IMG/VR virus record: IMGVR_UViG_3300008459_000170
Location: 1 to 35,056 of that record
Origin: a virus
Reading direction: 5' to 3' (one strand)
DNA: 35,056 nucleotides
The translations under genes and the position numbers were made by a program. This document shows, piece after piece, positions 8,656-17,945 of the stretch; positions within the stretch are counted from its first letter, which is position 1; the number at the start of each line of letters is the position of its first letter. The notes under the pieces are model-generated. The model searched no databases. It was not told the DNA's origin and saw only the letters and a program-made list of their open reading frames with translations.

Positions 8656-8691
8656 ATTAACACCATAAAAATATTATAACATGAAAAATTA

Positions 8692-9117
8692 ATGAAAACC
8701 GGTAAGTTTATTCCATTAGGAATTTACAATGATGTAAAAATTGGATATGGAACAGTAGATTCTAAAAATTTAAAAACAATTTATTTAAAAATTAATTCTT
8801 GGGTTCAACCAAAAAACGAAAATGAAGATTTTGATTTTACTATTTTGAAATCAAGAAGATTAATTAAAGAAATAATTTCTAATCTCAAATTAGAATATTT
8901 TAAACCACAATCTATAGTTGATTTAGACATAAGGACAAAAGGAATTAAAAAAGAAAAAAAATCCTTTATGAATTTAGAGGTTACTTTATACGTAGAAAAA
9001 AAGTTTGATGTTAAATCAAAAGAAATAAAGTCAACTATAAAATATATTACAGAAACCATTATCGATAATGGTTTATCTGACAAAAATCTATTTAATTTCT
9101 CTAAAAGTAAAAATTAG
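8692..9117 (+). CDS. Unknown protein between portal and prohead protease genes
   Basis: The 141-residue product is basic, with alternating strands and helices and no motif I recognise. The ATG at 8692 overlaps by one base the stop of a three-codon reading frame (ATG AAA AAT TAA, 8681-8692), an arrangement that could couple translation. It follows a possible Bacteroidota-type promoter rather than the TATTTATA box used by its neighbours, so it may be expressed earlier than the capsid genes. Function is unknown. Confidence 0.7.
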   Translation: MKTGKFIPLGIYNDVKIGYGTVDSKNLKTIYLKINSWVQPKNENEDFDFTILKSRRLIKEIISNLKLEYFKPQSIVDLDIRTKGIKKEKKSFMNLEVTLYVEKKFDVKSKEIKSTIKYITETIIDNGLSDKNLFNFSKSKN

Positions 9118-9129
9118 TAAATATCTAAG

Positions 9130-9137
9130 TATTTATA
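9130..9137 (+). promoter_or_regulatory. TATTTATA box before the prohead protease gene
   Basis: An exact TATTTATA lies 16 bases before the ATG at 9154 and 12 bases after the previous stop. This spacing leaves room for a short untranslated leader. Confidence 0.5.
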
Positions 9138-9153
9138 GTATTAATAGCTATAA

Positions 9154-9840
9154 ATGAAGATATTAGGTCCCAATGATATTGGTGTAAAAGGTTACCTCAT
9201 CGAATACGATGCAGGATACGTTTCCGCAGAAGATAATAAAGGAATAATTTCAGAAATGAAGGATATGGACTTTTCAAAAGACCTTATCCTTTATGCTGTT
9301 TTACAGAAATACGACACACCAAACAAAAATGGTAGAATTTATCCTGAAACCATTTTAAAAAGAGAAAACGAAAAATATCAAACAATTATAAAAAAAGGTG
9401 GGGCATTAAATGAATTAAATCACCCATCATCTTCTCTTATTGACTTAGACAGAGTTTCTCACTCAATTTTAGAAACATGGTGGGATGGTAAAATGTTAAT
9501 GGGTAAAATCAAATTGTTTACTTCTCCCGGTTGGAAAAAAATGGGAATAGTCAGTACTAAAGGTGACCAAGCAGCAATGTTAATAATGAATGGTGCGACT
9601 TTAGGTATTTCATCTAGAGGAGTTGGTTCTTTAAAAAATATAAAAGGTCAAAACGTTGTACAAGAAGATTTTGAATTGGTCTGTTTTGATTTAGTGTCGT
9701 CTCCGTCTACTCCTGGTGCATATGTATTTAGTGACCCATCAGAGAGAGAACAGTATCAAGAGTCTATAGAAGAACCAAAGGTCGATACTGACAAAATGAA
9801 AAGTCTAATGGGTCGACTTGATAACTTCTTATCAAAATAA
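9154..9840 (+). CDS. 21: Prohead core protease (T4 gp21-like)
   Basis: This serine protease of the herpesvirus-assemblin type matures the prohead by cutting scaffold, capsid and internal proteins after Glu in (L/I)-x-E sites. The sequence shows the expected core: K-N-G-R-I-Y-P near 58-64, the catalytic His in N-E-L-N-H-P (His90), and the catalytic Ser in G-I-S-S-R-G (Ser153/154). A D-L-V-S-S-P-S-T-P-G block follows near 190-200. The length of 228 residues is close to T4 gp21 (212). It sits immediately before the scaffold gene, as in T4, and its likely substrates are encoded in this same window. Confidence 0.93.
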   Translation: MKILGPNDIGVKGYLIEYDAGYVSAEDNKGIISEMKDMDFSKDLILYAVLQKYDTPNKNGRIYPETILKRENEKYQTIIKKGGALNELNHPSSSLIDLDRVSHSILETWWDGKMLMGKIKLFTSPGWKKMGIVSTKGDQAAMLIMNGATLGISSRGVGSLKNIKGQNVVQEDFELVCFDLVSSPSTPGAYVFSDPSEREQYQESIEEPKVDTDKMKSLMGRLDNFLSK

Positions 9841-9895
9841 TCAATTTTTTCCCGATAAACATATAATAAAACTGAATTTTTTATAAAATTCATAG

Positions 9896-9903
9896 TATTT
9901 ATA
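9896..9903 (+). promoter_or_regulatory. TATTTATA box before the scaffold and capsid genes
   Basis: An exact TATTTATA lies 25 bases before the ATG at 9929. No box precedes the capsid gene at 11175, so this element probably drives scaffold and major capsid together, up to the terminator at 12943. Confidence 0.55.
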
Positions 9904-9928
9904 GAATAATAAAACTAAATAAAGAAAA

Positions 9929-11146
<1,218 letters not shown>

Positions 11147-11174
11147 ATAATAAAAAAATAAAACCAATTTAAAA

Positions 11175-12923
11175 ATGGGAGCATTATTAGAATCAGGTAT
11201 GGTTGGTAACATCGGTCTTAAGCACCTTCGTGTTATCAAAGAAGATACCATCAGAAAATGGGATGACCTCGGATTCCTTGAGGGTCTTGACGGTCACATG
11301 AAAGATAACATCGCGCAGTTGTATGAAAACCAAGCGTCTTATTTGATAAACGAAGCAGCAGTATCTGATGCTTCAGGTTCATTTGAGACTGTGGTATTTC
11401 CTATCATCAGACGTGTGTTCTCTAAATTATTAGCTAACGACATCGTGTCTGTACAAGCTATGAACTTACCAATCGGTAAATTATTCTATTTCGTACCAAA
11501 AATTCAAGATAGAACTGGCGGAAATGGTCACTATCAACCATATGGTATTCCAGGTGGTGGAGGTGGTACAAGTGCATCTACTGGATACACAGGTATTAAC
11601 CTTTATGATCGTTTCTATGAGTCAAACGATGACGCAACTTCAGGATTGTATGATTACTCTAAAGGAGGTTTCACTACAGTTAGTTTAACAGGTAATAGTC
11701 TTGTTACTTTCTCTAACGGAGCTGTTACTTATGGTGTAACTTATCCAATTAATACATCTTTATCAAGTGTAGTTGTTGCACTTAGTGGTTTCTCTAGACC
11801 AGGTCAAGGTAAATTAGCTGGTCCAGACGGTAACGAAATGGATACAGAAGAATTCTTGGCTTCATTATCTGTTGTGACTAACGCGGTTAGTATTTCAGGT
11901 ATATCAACAGGAAATTTACCATTCAATATCGTTACACAGAAATATGGTAAAGGAATTGTTAATTACGGTGTTAAAGCATTTGATTCTGCTAATGGTCTTG
12001 GTTATCAAGATATTTGCGATGAGAATGGTACTATATTCATCCAAGTTGATTTACAAACTTATTCGTCAACTGCAGGTTTCTCTAATTACACAGTAGCAGG
12101 TGGTGCTTTAGATGGTACTGACTTTATCTTTACTTATCGTAGATATGCTACTTTGGAATTTGAAGATGAAATCGGTGAAGTTTCTTTCGATCTTGAGTCA
12201 GTAACAGTTTCTGTAACTGAAAGAAAATTGAGAGCTAGCTGGTCTCCTGAATTAGCACAAGACGTTAGTGCGTTCCACAACATCGATGCAGAAGCTGAGT
12301 TAACAGCGTTGTTATCTGAGCAAATCGCTGCTGAGGTTGACCGTGAAATTTTACGTGACCTTAGAAAAGGTGCAGCATGGTCATTGAAGTGGGATTACAA
12401 CGAATGGAAATATGGTGGTAATGCAGGTGCTACTCTTCAGGGTTACACTCAAAAAGATTGGAACCAAACATTGTTAACCAAAATTAACCAATTGTCTGCT
12501 CAAATCCACAAAACTACTTTGAGAGGTGGTGCTAACTGGATCGTTGTTTCTTCAGAAGTTTCTGCAGTATTCGATGATTTGGAATATTTCCACGTATCAA
12601 ACGCTGCTCCTGAGCAAGATCAGTACAACATGGGTATTGAGAAAGTTGGTACATTAGCAGGTCGTTACCAAGTATATCGTGACCCTTACTTCCCAGCAGG
12701 AAAAATCTTGATTGGACACAAAGGTAAGTCATTGTTAGACGCTGGTTACATTTACGCACCATACGTACCATTACAGTTGACTCCAACAATGTATAATCCT
12801 TTCAACATGACACCGATTAAAGGTATCATGACAAGATACGCAAAGAAAATGGTTAACAACCGTTACTTCGCAACTATCGATGTGAGAGGTCTTCAAACAT
12901 TTGATTTGAACACTTTAAGATAA
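11175..12923 (+). CDS. 23: Major capsid protein (T4 gp23-like)
   Basis: This is the hexamer-forming shell protein with the HK97 fold. The C-terminal half is clearly gp23-like: V-T-E-R-K-L-R-A-S-W-S-P-E-L-A-Q-D near residue 345-360, then A-E-L-T-A-L-L-S-E-Q-I-A-A-E and the R-Y-A-K-K-M block near the end. The first 60 residues form a delta-type leader, and L-I-N-E60/A61 matches the gp21 cut rule (T4 cuts after Glu65). At 582 residues it is longer than T4 gp23 (521). The extra length lies mainly in a Gly/Ser/Thr-rich beta region (about 125-290), which may be an inserted surface domain. Codon use is visibly more GC-rich than that of its neighbours, as expected for the most highly expressed protein. 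Confidence 0.95.
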   Translation: MGALLESGMVGNIGLKHLRVIKEDTIRKWDDLGFLEGLDGHMKDNIAQLYENQASYLINEAAVSDASGSFETVVFPIIRRVFSKLLANDIVSVQAMNLPIGKLFYFVPKIQDRTGGNGHYQPYGIPGGGGGTSASTGYTGINLYDRFYESNDDATSGLYDYSKGGFTTVSLTGNSLVTFSNGAVTYGVTYPINTSLSSVVVALSGFSRPGQGKLAGPDGNEMDTEEFLASLSVVTNAVSISGISTGNLPFNIVTQKYGKGIVNYGVKAFDSANGLGYQDICDENGTIFIQVDLQTYSSTAGFSNYTVAGGALDGTDFIFTYRRYATLEFEDEIGEVSFDLESVTVSVTERKLRASWSPELAQDVSAFHNIDAEAELTALLSEQIAAEVDREILRDLRKGAAWSLKWDYNEWKYGGNAGATLQGYTQKDWNQTLLTKINQLSAQIHKTTLRGGANWIVVSSEVSAVFDDLEYFHVSNAAPEQDQYNMGIEKVGTLAGRYQVYRDPYFPAGKILIGHKGKSLLDAGYIYAPYVPLQLTPTMYNPFNMTPIKGIMTRYAKKMVNNRYFATIDVRGLQTFDLNTLR

Positions 12924-12942
12924 TCTTTACGACTATCTATAT

Positions 12943-12970
12943 AAAAACCCTCGAGAAATCGGGGGTTTTT
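12943..12970 (+). terminator. Strong terminator after the major capsid gene
   Basis: A 12-bp stem pairs AAAAACCC with GGGTTTTT, continues as T-G, C-G, G-C and A-T pairs, and closes on a GAAA tetraloop. It runs into a T tract 20 bases after the capsid stop, ending the scaffold-capsid unit. Confidence 0.92.
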
Positions 12971-12978
12971 TATTTACT
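12971..12978 (+). promoter_or_regulatory. TATTTACT variant box after the capsid terminator
   Basis: TATTTACT follows the terminator directly and repeats the variant seen before the portal gene at 5850. It lies 39 bases before the small gene at 13018. The terminator-then-box order mirrors 3993-4027. Confidence 0.35.
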
Positions 12979-13017
12979 TATTGTCCTTTAAAATCTATAT
13001 TAATTAAAATATAATTT

Positions 13018-13167
13018 ATGAATACAATTAAATGGAATTTAAATAGGACCGGTTTTGTACTAACATTTGAAAACGGTACTAAAGAAACATATTGTGAAAA
13101 ACCGTCTTCAAACACTACATATGTAAAAATTAACGGTGTTAGATATTGGTTATGTAAAGTAAATTAA
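13018..13167 (+). CDS. Small unknown protein of 49 residues
   Basis: An intact ATG-to-TAA frame of 49 codons lies between two transcription signals. The predicted peptide is basic, with a Trp/Phe-rich beta-like pattern (I-K-W-N-L, F-V-L-T-F-E-N-G, Y-V-K-I-N-G-V-R-Y-W), suggesting a small beta barrel or sheet. Support comes from its balanced composition, which differs from the surrounding AT-rich non-coding DNA, and from a variant box upstream. No family is recognised and its reality is only moderately certain. Confidence 0.55.
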   Translation: MNTIKWNLNRTGFVLTFENGTKETYCEKPSSNTTYVKINGVRYWLCKVN

Positions 13168-13168
13168 T

Positions 13169-13199
13169 TTTGTTATTTCAAAACATTTTACTATTTTTG
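13169..13199 (+). promoter_or_regulatory. Bacteroidota-type promoter (TTTG-N19-TATTTTTG)
   Basis: TTTG (13169-13172) and TATTTTTG (13192-13199) are 19 bases apart, a full match to the Bacteroidota primary-sigma promoter (-33 TTTG, -7 TAnnTTTG). The ATG at 13204 is only four bases further, so the transcript would start at or very near the start codon. This suggests expression by host polymerase, independent of the late system. Confidence 0.6.
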
Positions 13200-13203
13200 T
13201 ATA

Positions 13204-13530
13204 ATGAATGAAACTACAGATTACGAAAAGTTAAGATTGGATGTCCTTCAGCAAATGATTGAAATACGTTCAATACCATTCAAAGTTTATAAAAAGGACA
13301 CTGACACCAAAAAAGGTATAATTGAACTTTTACTTTTAGACGACCAAGGGAAATATATAAGGGAAACAACACATGAAAAAAGTGAAGGTGGATATATTAT
13401 TGGTATAGATTTTAATAATAAAAAACACATGTCAGATATCTCTAAGTTGATTGAGAAAAAGGACGCGTATAAATTAAATAGGTATTGTGATAATAGATTA
13501 CAGTACTGGTCAAATCAAAAATTACTATAA
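13204..13530 (+). CDS. Unknown protein under a host-type promoter
   Basis: The 108-residue soluble protein has an N-terminal helix, several strands in the middle and a helical C-terminus, with no motif I recognise. It is preceded almost directly by a full-match Bacteroidota promoter and followed by an intrinsic terminator, so it forms a single-gene unit. That isolation, and the promoter type, suggest early or constitutive expression rather than a virion role, and perhaps a host-interaction function. This is inference from context. Confidence 0.75.
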   Translation: MNETTDYEKLRLDVLQQMIEIRSIPFKVYKKDTDTKKGIIELLLLDDQGKYIRETTHEKSEGGYIIGIDFNNKKHMSDISKLIEKKDAYKLNRYCDNRLQYWSNQKLL

Positions 13531-13535
13531 ACAAC

Positions 13536-13561
13536 AAACCCACCAATTACGGTGGGTTTTT
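13536..13561. terminator. Terminator between convergent operons
   Basis: A 9-bp stem (AAACCCACC / GGTGGGTTT) with a 6-base loop is followed by T residues on the + strand, 5 bases after the stop at 13530. On the - strand it is followed by a T-rich but interrupted stretch, so it may also end the leftward operon whose last gene stops at 13594. The bases between (13562-13593) are locally GC-rich with no gene seen. Confidence 0.85.
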
Positions 13562-13593
13562 GTCTGGGTGGCGTGCGAGGTGTGCCTATAATT

Positions 13594-14325
13594 TTACCAT
13601 GTTCTACATGCCCAATATCTCGGTTTCCAACGAGGTCCCGGATTATCACAATTGTGTCTTGCTCTAAATGATTTTCTTCTTTGTGGGTTATTCTTTTTAA
13701 TAACCATTCTTTTTCCTTTTGCGGATTTACCACCAAACCCAAAGTTTACTTTAACTACTTTTCCTTTATCATTTTTAACATAAACTTTGAATTTCTTAAT
13801 GTCTCCTTGCATGATTTTACCTAACTGAACTTTACGTCCTTGATATTCCGCTTCATTCAATAAATCGTCTGCAATAAATTCAGTTTCTTCAACAGAACCG
13901 AATTCATCTTCATATAGAATACTAGTGTGTTTTAAACTGTTTATTTCTTCTAAAACTAAATCAGTTAGTTTTGATATTCTTTCTTCGTTATAATGTGTCA
14001 TTTTTGGTTTATTTCCTGTTCCTGATTTATTATGTGTTTTCTCCGCTTTTCTCTTTTGTGTTGTCATTGCTTTCTTTTCTTTTGCGGAATACGAACCAGC
14101 GGTTTTAGGTGTTTCTTTGGATATTTTCTTTTTAGGTCTACATTTAGGGTATCCTTTATCTGTTGCTTTCTTTCTACCACAAGGAGGATGTTTACCATCA
14201 ACTTTTCTACTAACATCAACCCATTTTTCTTTAAACCATCTTCTTAAATCTTCTTGTAAAACTTCACCGGTTTGAATGGATTCTTGAACGTATTTTAAAT
14301 CCTCTTCACTTAATCTTATTTTCAT
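13594..14325 (-). CDS. Cys/basic-motif phage protein, probable capsid-associated
   Basis: The 243-residue product has a helical N-terminus, then a K-W-V-D-V-S-R block followed by P-P-C-G-R and Y-P-K-C-R-P (residues about 33-65), which I recall from a DUF5872-like family in phages and large viruses. A Lys-rich linker and an acidic helical section follow. The C-terminal 80 residues have a beta part and end in R-R-K-S-F-R-A-R-H-N-C and W-K-P-R-Y-W-A-C-R, a terminal signature I associate with T4-like cyanophage proteins. The paired Cys residues could bind metal. It starts 3 bases after the upstream stop and is the last gene of its operon. Biochemical function is unknown. Confidence 0.82.
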   Translation of the reverse strand: MKIRLSEEDLKYVQESIQTGEVLQEDLRRWFKEKWVDVSRKVDGKHPPCGRKKATDKGYPKCRPKKKISKETPKTAGSYSAKEKKAMTTQKRKAEKTHNKSGTGNKPKMTHYNEERISKLTDLVLEEINSLKHTSILYEDEFGSVEETEFIADDLLNEAEYQGRKVQLGKIMQGDIKKFKVYVKNDKGKVVKVNFGFGGKSAKGKRMVIKKNNPQRRKSFRARHNCDNPGPRWKPRYWACRTW

Positions 14326-14328
14326 ATT

Positions 14329-14805
14329 TTACTTTTTTGACTTTCTCCATCCACCACCATGTTTTTTATACCATTTAGCAGCCCATCCGTTTGCATAAGC
14401 TGAAGGGTAGACCTTAAATTTGGATTTAGCCATAGATTTTGCTCTCGCCCATAGTTTAGGATTTGTTGGTTTGTTTTTACTTTCATCAATTTGTTCTTCT
14501 TCATTTAAACTAAATTGACTCAAATCTGATTTAACGTCAGTTATACCTTTTTCCATTTCTTTAGTTTTGTTCATAAAGAAATCGAATACTTGATCCATGT
14601 TATTCTTTGCTTCAGATACATGGTCATCAGCCCAATCGTGACCATCCTGAATAATAGAATCCAACATCTTCGGGTCCATTTTAAGTAACATTTCACATTG
14701 TCTCTTAATTTGTTCTAGATTACTGAAAAACATGTAGTTTTCCATACCTTCATTTTCTGTTAGACTTCTTAATTGTCTTTTAATAATTTCTTCTATATTT
14801 TTCAT
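14329..14805 (-). CDS. Probable internal head protein with a PSAYANG motif
   Basis: The 158-residue product starts with a short amphipathic helix ending S-L-T-E17/N18, an (L/I)-x-E site like those cut by gp21 in T4 internal proteins. The middle is helical and acidic. The C-terminus holds K-P-T-N-P-K-L-W, then V-Y-P-S-A-Y-A-N-G-W-A and K-K-H-G-G-G-W-R, a small motif I have seen as a stand-alone or C-terminal element in many phages. The ATG at 14805 is used rather than an upstream TTG at 14841, because it sits three bases after an exact TATTTATA box. A head-internal role is inferred. Confidence 0.82.
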   Translation of the reverse strand: MKNIEEIIKRQLRSLTENEGMENYMFFSNLEQIKRQCEMLLKMDPKMLDSIIQDGHDWADDHVSEAKNNMDQVFDFFMNKTKEMEKGITDVKSDLSQFSLNEEEQIDESKNKPTNPKLWARAKSMAKSKFKVYPSAYANGWAAKWYKKHGGGWRKSKK

Positions 14806-14808
14806 ATC

Positions 14809-14816
14809 TATAAATA
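14809..14816 (-). promoter_or_regulatory. TATTTATA box, three bases before the ATG
   Basis: Read on the - strand the sequence is TATTTATA-GAT-ATG, identical over 14 bases to that before the gene at 20230. It starts three bases after the upstream stop. Such close spacing implies a leaderless transcript if this is the promoter. Confidence 0.55.
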
Positions 14817-14818
14817 TT

Positions 14819-16192
14819 TTACTTTTCTGATACAATCTCAAATTTTAATATATCATTATGGAAAATTTCCTCTGTGTGAGTTTTTGCTTTTATTTCGATA
14901 AAATATTCTCTTGGAATCATATAGGACGTGTCTAAAACAAAAGAGTTCTCATTAGTCACATCTAATAGGGTCCAATCGTGAATATTAACCTCAGTACGAC
15001 CTTCTTTTATGTACATTCTATAATATACTTGGTCAAATAAAACAATGTTCTGAACATCAATAGATTTCAAATTAACAACTACTTTTCTGAGTTCACCTCT
15101 CTTTATTTTCTCATTCAATTTTATTCCATAATATTGAACAATATACCTTTGATATTCAGTTGGATTTTCACCTATTGTATATTGTGTATTAAATAATTTG
15201 GGAACAAATTTTTGTTTTACATCTGCTAATGATACACCATCTATTTCAATACCCTTCCATTTATCAAAAAAGAACCTTCTACCGTCACATAAAGTACCAT
15301 CTATACCAAAATTAACCACGTATACACCTTTTCTAACTTTAGTGGTTGTAAGGTCATTTAAACCCGGAATTATGGAGTTTGTGTGATCAAGTATATCAAC
15401 TGTAGGTTCTATATCTAAATCGTAGTAATTACCACCTTTAGTTACGTATAAGTAGAGGTTTTGGTATACATTACCAACAAAATTGTGTCTGTTGTCGTTT
15501 ATTCTATCTTCGAAGAAAGATTCGACGTAAGGTTCAAAAAAGGTTTGAGTGTATTTTGTAAAAAACGCCACGGATTGATACACGGAGTCGACAACAGTTT
15601 CATAAGGAATATCAAACGCTAATCCAAGTCCGTAATTCGTGTTTCCATCAACAATGATACCATTTACATATTCAGTAATATCAACCTTTAAATCTTCGTT
15701 TCCGTTATCAAAATGTATTGTATCAATTATTATCGGTGTTCCTGAATATATACCTGAAGTCGTCCACGCATTTAATGTTGTTGCACTAAACCAGTTTGAT
15801 GGTCTTTCATCATAAATTTTATTCATTAAATTGAAATCGTACTCATTTCTTTCATAATCGAATCCAACACCTTCATCCCAATCTTGGTCTAATTCAAATA
15901 AAATTAAGTCAAATGAAGTTGCTCTTCTCTTATCGTTATTTTTGAGAATACCCATAAGAGCCTCATCACCAAATATGGTGTTTTTCATGTTGAGATAATG
16001 GCTTGTGTTATTATCCACAACTAAATCACCATTATCTAATTTTTGGATTAAATCGGTAAAATCTACCTTGAAGATGAATTTTGAAAAACCTGAACCATAG
16101 TAAATTTCGGTATTTGGGTTTTTAGCACTATTTGCGTGAGAATTCTTAATTATAGTATTATTCTTCTCGAAATATGAACGGTAATATGACAT
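14819..16192 (-). CDS. Probable baseplate or tail structural protein, beta-rich
   Basis: The 457-residue product is rich in aromatic and beta-forming residues with no membrane segment. Residues about 20-250 resemble a jelly-roll with an L-I-L-F-E-L-D-Q-D-W-D-E-G pattern reminiscent of DNRLRE-type sandwich domains, and a second beta region follows to the C-terminus (about 260-457). I see no catalytic signature. It lies between the gp5-like hub gene and capsid-associated genes, under its own box (16203), which suggests a virion protein of the baseplate or tail. The domain resemblance is by eye and weak. Confidence 0.75.
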   Translation of the reverse strand: MSYYRSYFEKNNTIIKNSHANSAKNPNTEIYYGSGFSKFIFKVDFTDLIQKLDNGDLVVDNNTSHYLNMKNTIFGDEALMGILKNNDKRRATSFDLILFELDQDWDEGVGFDYERNEYDFNLMNKIYDERPSNWFSATTLNAWTTSGIYSGTPIIIDTIHFDNGNEDLKVDITEYVNGIIVDGNTNYGLGLAFDIPYETVVDSVYQSVAFFTKYTQTFFEPYVESFFEDRINDNRHNFVGNVYQNLYLYVTKGGNYYDLDIEPTVDILDHTNSIIPGLNDLTTTKVRKGVYVVNFGIDGTLCDGRRFFFDKWKGIEIDGVSLADVKQKFVPKLFNTQYTIGENPTEYQRYIVQYYGIKLNEKIKRGELRKVVVNLKSIDVQNIVLFDQVYYRMYIKEGRTEVNIHDWTLLDVTNENSFVLDTSYMIPREYFIEIKAKTHTEEIFHNDILKFEIVSEK

Positions 16193-16202
16193 CTTTTTAT
16201 TT

Positions 16203-16210
16203 AATAAATA
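16203..16210 (-). promoter_or_regulatory. TATTTATT variant box
   Basis: TATTTATT on the - strand lies 10 bases before the ATG at 16192 and 4 bases after the stop of the upstream hub gene. One base differs from the exact box. Confidence 0.4.
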
Positions 16211-16214
16211 TCAA

Positions 16215-17744
16215 TTAGTTGATTCTAATTGAATTATTAAGGATATCATTTTTTAGTGTTTCGAATTTTTGTTTTAAAACTTGATGTTCGTCAAAACCGT
16301 TTGTTGTGTATACTTTATTAATATTATGTTTATGACCTAAAAATGCATTATATAACGCTTCTAAAAACTCCACTAATTTTTCACCTCTAACTGACGCGAA
16401 TGTAAAATCTTCGATTTTTTGAACATAGTCGTCTTGAGTTAATTCATACTTATCAAATTCTTCAAATTTTATTCTTTGAATATCATTAGTATCGGTGGAT
16501 AGAAAATATATTTTATCTGATTTTACCGTCGCAAAAGTTTGTTCTGGTGAGTCAAATTGTTCTTTTAATTCATCAACAATAACATCAATAAGTTTAGGTT
16601 TATTTTTCATTTGAGTACTCTGCCACACCAATCCTGAACCGGGACCAATACCCGTAACCAATTTAAAATTGAAAATTTTATCCTTAATTTCTTCTTGTGT
16701 AGTGTTTGTGGGGATATAATTTTTCATCTGTTGTGTGGGTCTAAAATAGAAAGGGTGAATGTCTTCATTTGGATAACTTGTATAATCTAAATTAGTTATA
16801 TTTTGTTTCCTAATAGTTTCTATTAGATAATCTTCGTGCAATGAAAATATAATTGTTCTTATTTGGGTTGTGACTTGATTGATATCAGTTATTGGTACTG
16901 TAAAAGTTGGTGTAGATGAGGTACCGTCAGTATTGATTAATTTAATATTTGCGTAAGATAATGGTGTATTTTCATTGAAGAAATCAGATTGGTATGTTTT
17001 ACCTATTGACTTTACAACTTTGTATACAAAAAAATTAATGTTACTTGGTGAGGATAAAGAATCTATTTCAAATTCGATAACATATTTTAGTGGTTGTACT
17101 TCAATAATTTCTTTCTTTGTTAACTTCTGTGTTTTAACTAATTTTTTTGGAAACTTTTTTAAATAAATGGAACTTGATTTTTGCGTCATTAGTGGGTAGA
17201 CTAACATTTTTTTTCTGTTAGTTCCACTTGCAGCTTGTTTTGATAATAATTTACCACCTCTTAATTGTAATCCATTTTCGGTGAACACAATGTCTGAACC
17301 GGATTTACCATAAATTGCAAAATCTTTTTCTTTTGCAAAGACACCTTCAGATTTATCCTCTATAAATTTTCCTGTTTCTTTATTGTAAATGTCAGGTGTG
17401 TTTTTAAATTGAACACCATATGACGTGTTTTCAACTTGTTGTGAGAATGTTTGAGAATTAAAATCAAACATTGTTGTAAAAGGACCAGCAATGTACTCTT
17501 GGTTTACATGGTCTTTGTCTGAATTGTAATTTATAATTTTTACCGCTTGACCAATTTCAGGAATAAAATTAATATTTGGTGGTAAAAATGGAATAGCAAT
17601 AAACATATCTTTATCGTCCCATTTTTCATATGTCACCGCCTTTTCTTTTTCGCCCACATAATCAGAATATCTAACACATCTAATTCTACCTATTCCTTTG
17701 GGGTCCAAGTTATCGACACAAACACCAATATCAATTATTTTCAT
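16215..17744 (-). CDS. Baseplate hub protein, gp5-like N-terminal OB fold
   Basis: The first 110 residues fit the OB-fold domain of T4 gp5 and related hub proteins: I-D-I-G-V-C-V-D-N-L-D-P-K-G-I-G-R-I-R-C-V at the N-terminus, then I-A-I-P-F-L-P-P near 50 and G-Q-A-V-K-I-I near 65. The rest (about 120-509) is a large beta/alpha region without a lysozyme domain, and the C-terminus (about 450-509) is helical with a G-H-K-H-N motif and no long beta-helix needle. It would thus be a hub lacking the built-in muralytic domain of T4 gp5. The ATG overlaps the upstream stop by one base (TAATG). The hub assignment is moderately sure. Confidence 0.7.
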   Translation of the reverse strand: MKIIDIGVCVDNLDPKGIGRIRCVRYSDYVGEKEKAVTYEKWDDKDMFIAIPFLPPNINFIPEIGQAVKIINYNSDKDHVNQEYIAGPFTTMFDFNSQTFSQQVENTSYGVQFKNTPDIYNKETGKFIEDKSEGVFAKEKDFAIYGKSGSDIVFTENGLQLRGGKLLSKQAASGTNRKKMLVYPLMTQKSSSIYLKKFPKKLVKTQKLTKKEIIEVQPLKYVIEFEIDSLSSPSNINFFVYKVVKSIGKTYQSDFFNENTPLSYANIKLINTDGTSSTPTFTVPITDINQVTTQIRTIIFSLHEDYLIETIRKQNITNLDYTSYPNEDIHPFYFRPTQQMKNYIPTNTTQEEIKDKIFNFKLVTGIGPGSGLVWQSTQMKNKPKLIDVIVDELKEQFDSPEQTFATVKSDKIYFLSTDTNDIQRIKFEEFDKYELTQDDYVQKIEDFTFASVRGEKLVEFLEALYNAFLGHKHNINKVYTTNGFDEHQVLKQKFETLKNDILNNSIRIN

Positions 17745-17944
17745 TACTTAATATTTCTCTTTTCTAATTCGTTATTCGCTTTATTATACATTTCTTCAAC
17801 TGTATCTAAATGACGAGTTAAATCAATTATTAAATTTTTAGTTTTATAAAATTCTTCGTGTAAAAAATTAACAACTTTAGTCAAATCTTTATTTGATTTA
17901 TTTTCTACTTCACTTACAATTTCTATAATTTTTTCTTTGTCCAT
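17744..17944 (-). CDS. Small coiled-coil protein
   Basis: The 66-residue product is almost wholly helical with heptad-like spacing of Ile/Leu/Val and many Lys/Glu, so a coiled coil is likely. It sits one base after the stop of the large structural gene and overlaps the start of the hub gene, inside a translationally coupled virion operon. It may be a small tail or baseplate accessory protein or assembly chaperone. No family is recognised. Confidence 0.7.
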   Translation of the reverse strand: MDKEKIIEIVSEVENKSNKDLTKVVNFLHEEFYKTKNLIIDLTRHLDTVEEMYNKANNELEKRNIK

Positions 17945-17945
17945 C

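Noticed and set aside
8592-8666. Longer start for bS21 at the ATG at 8666
   Set aside because: The extra 25 residues are hydrophobic and AT-driven and have no counterpart in bS21; homology begins at 8591.
13515-13742. Open frame on the - strand overlapping the end of the 243-residue gene
   Set aside because: It runs through the terminator and is in another frame of a gene with clear conserved C-terminal motifs.
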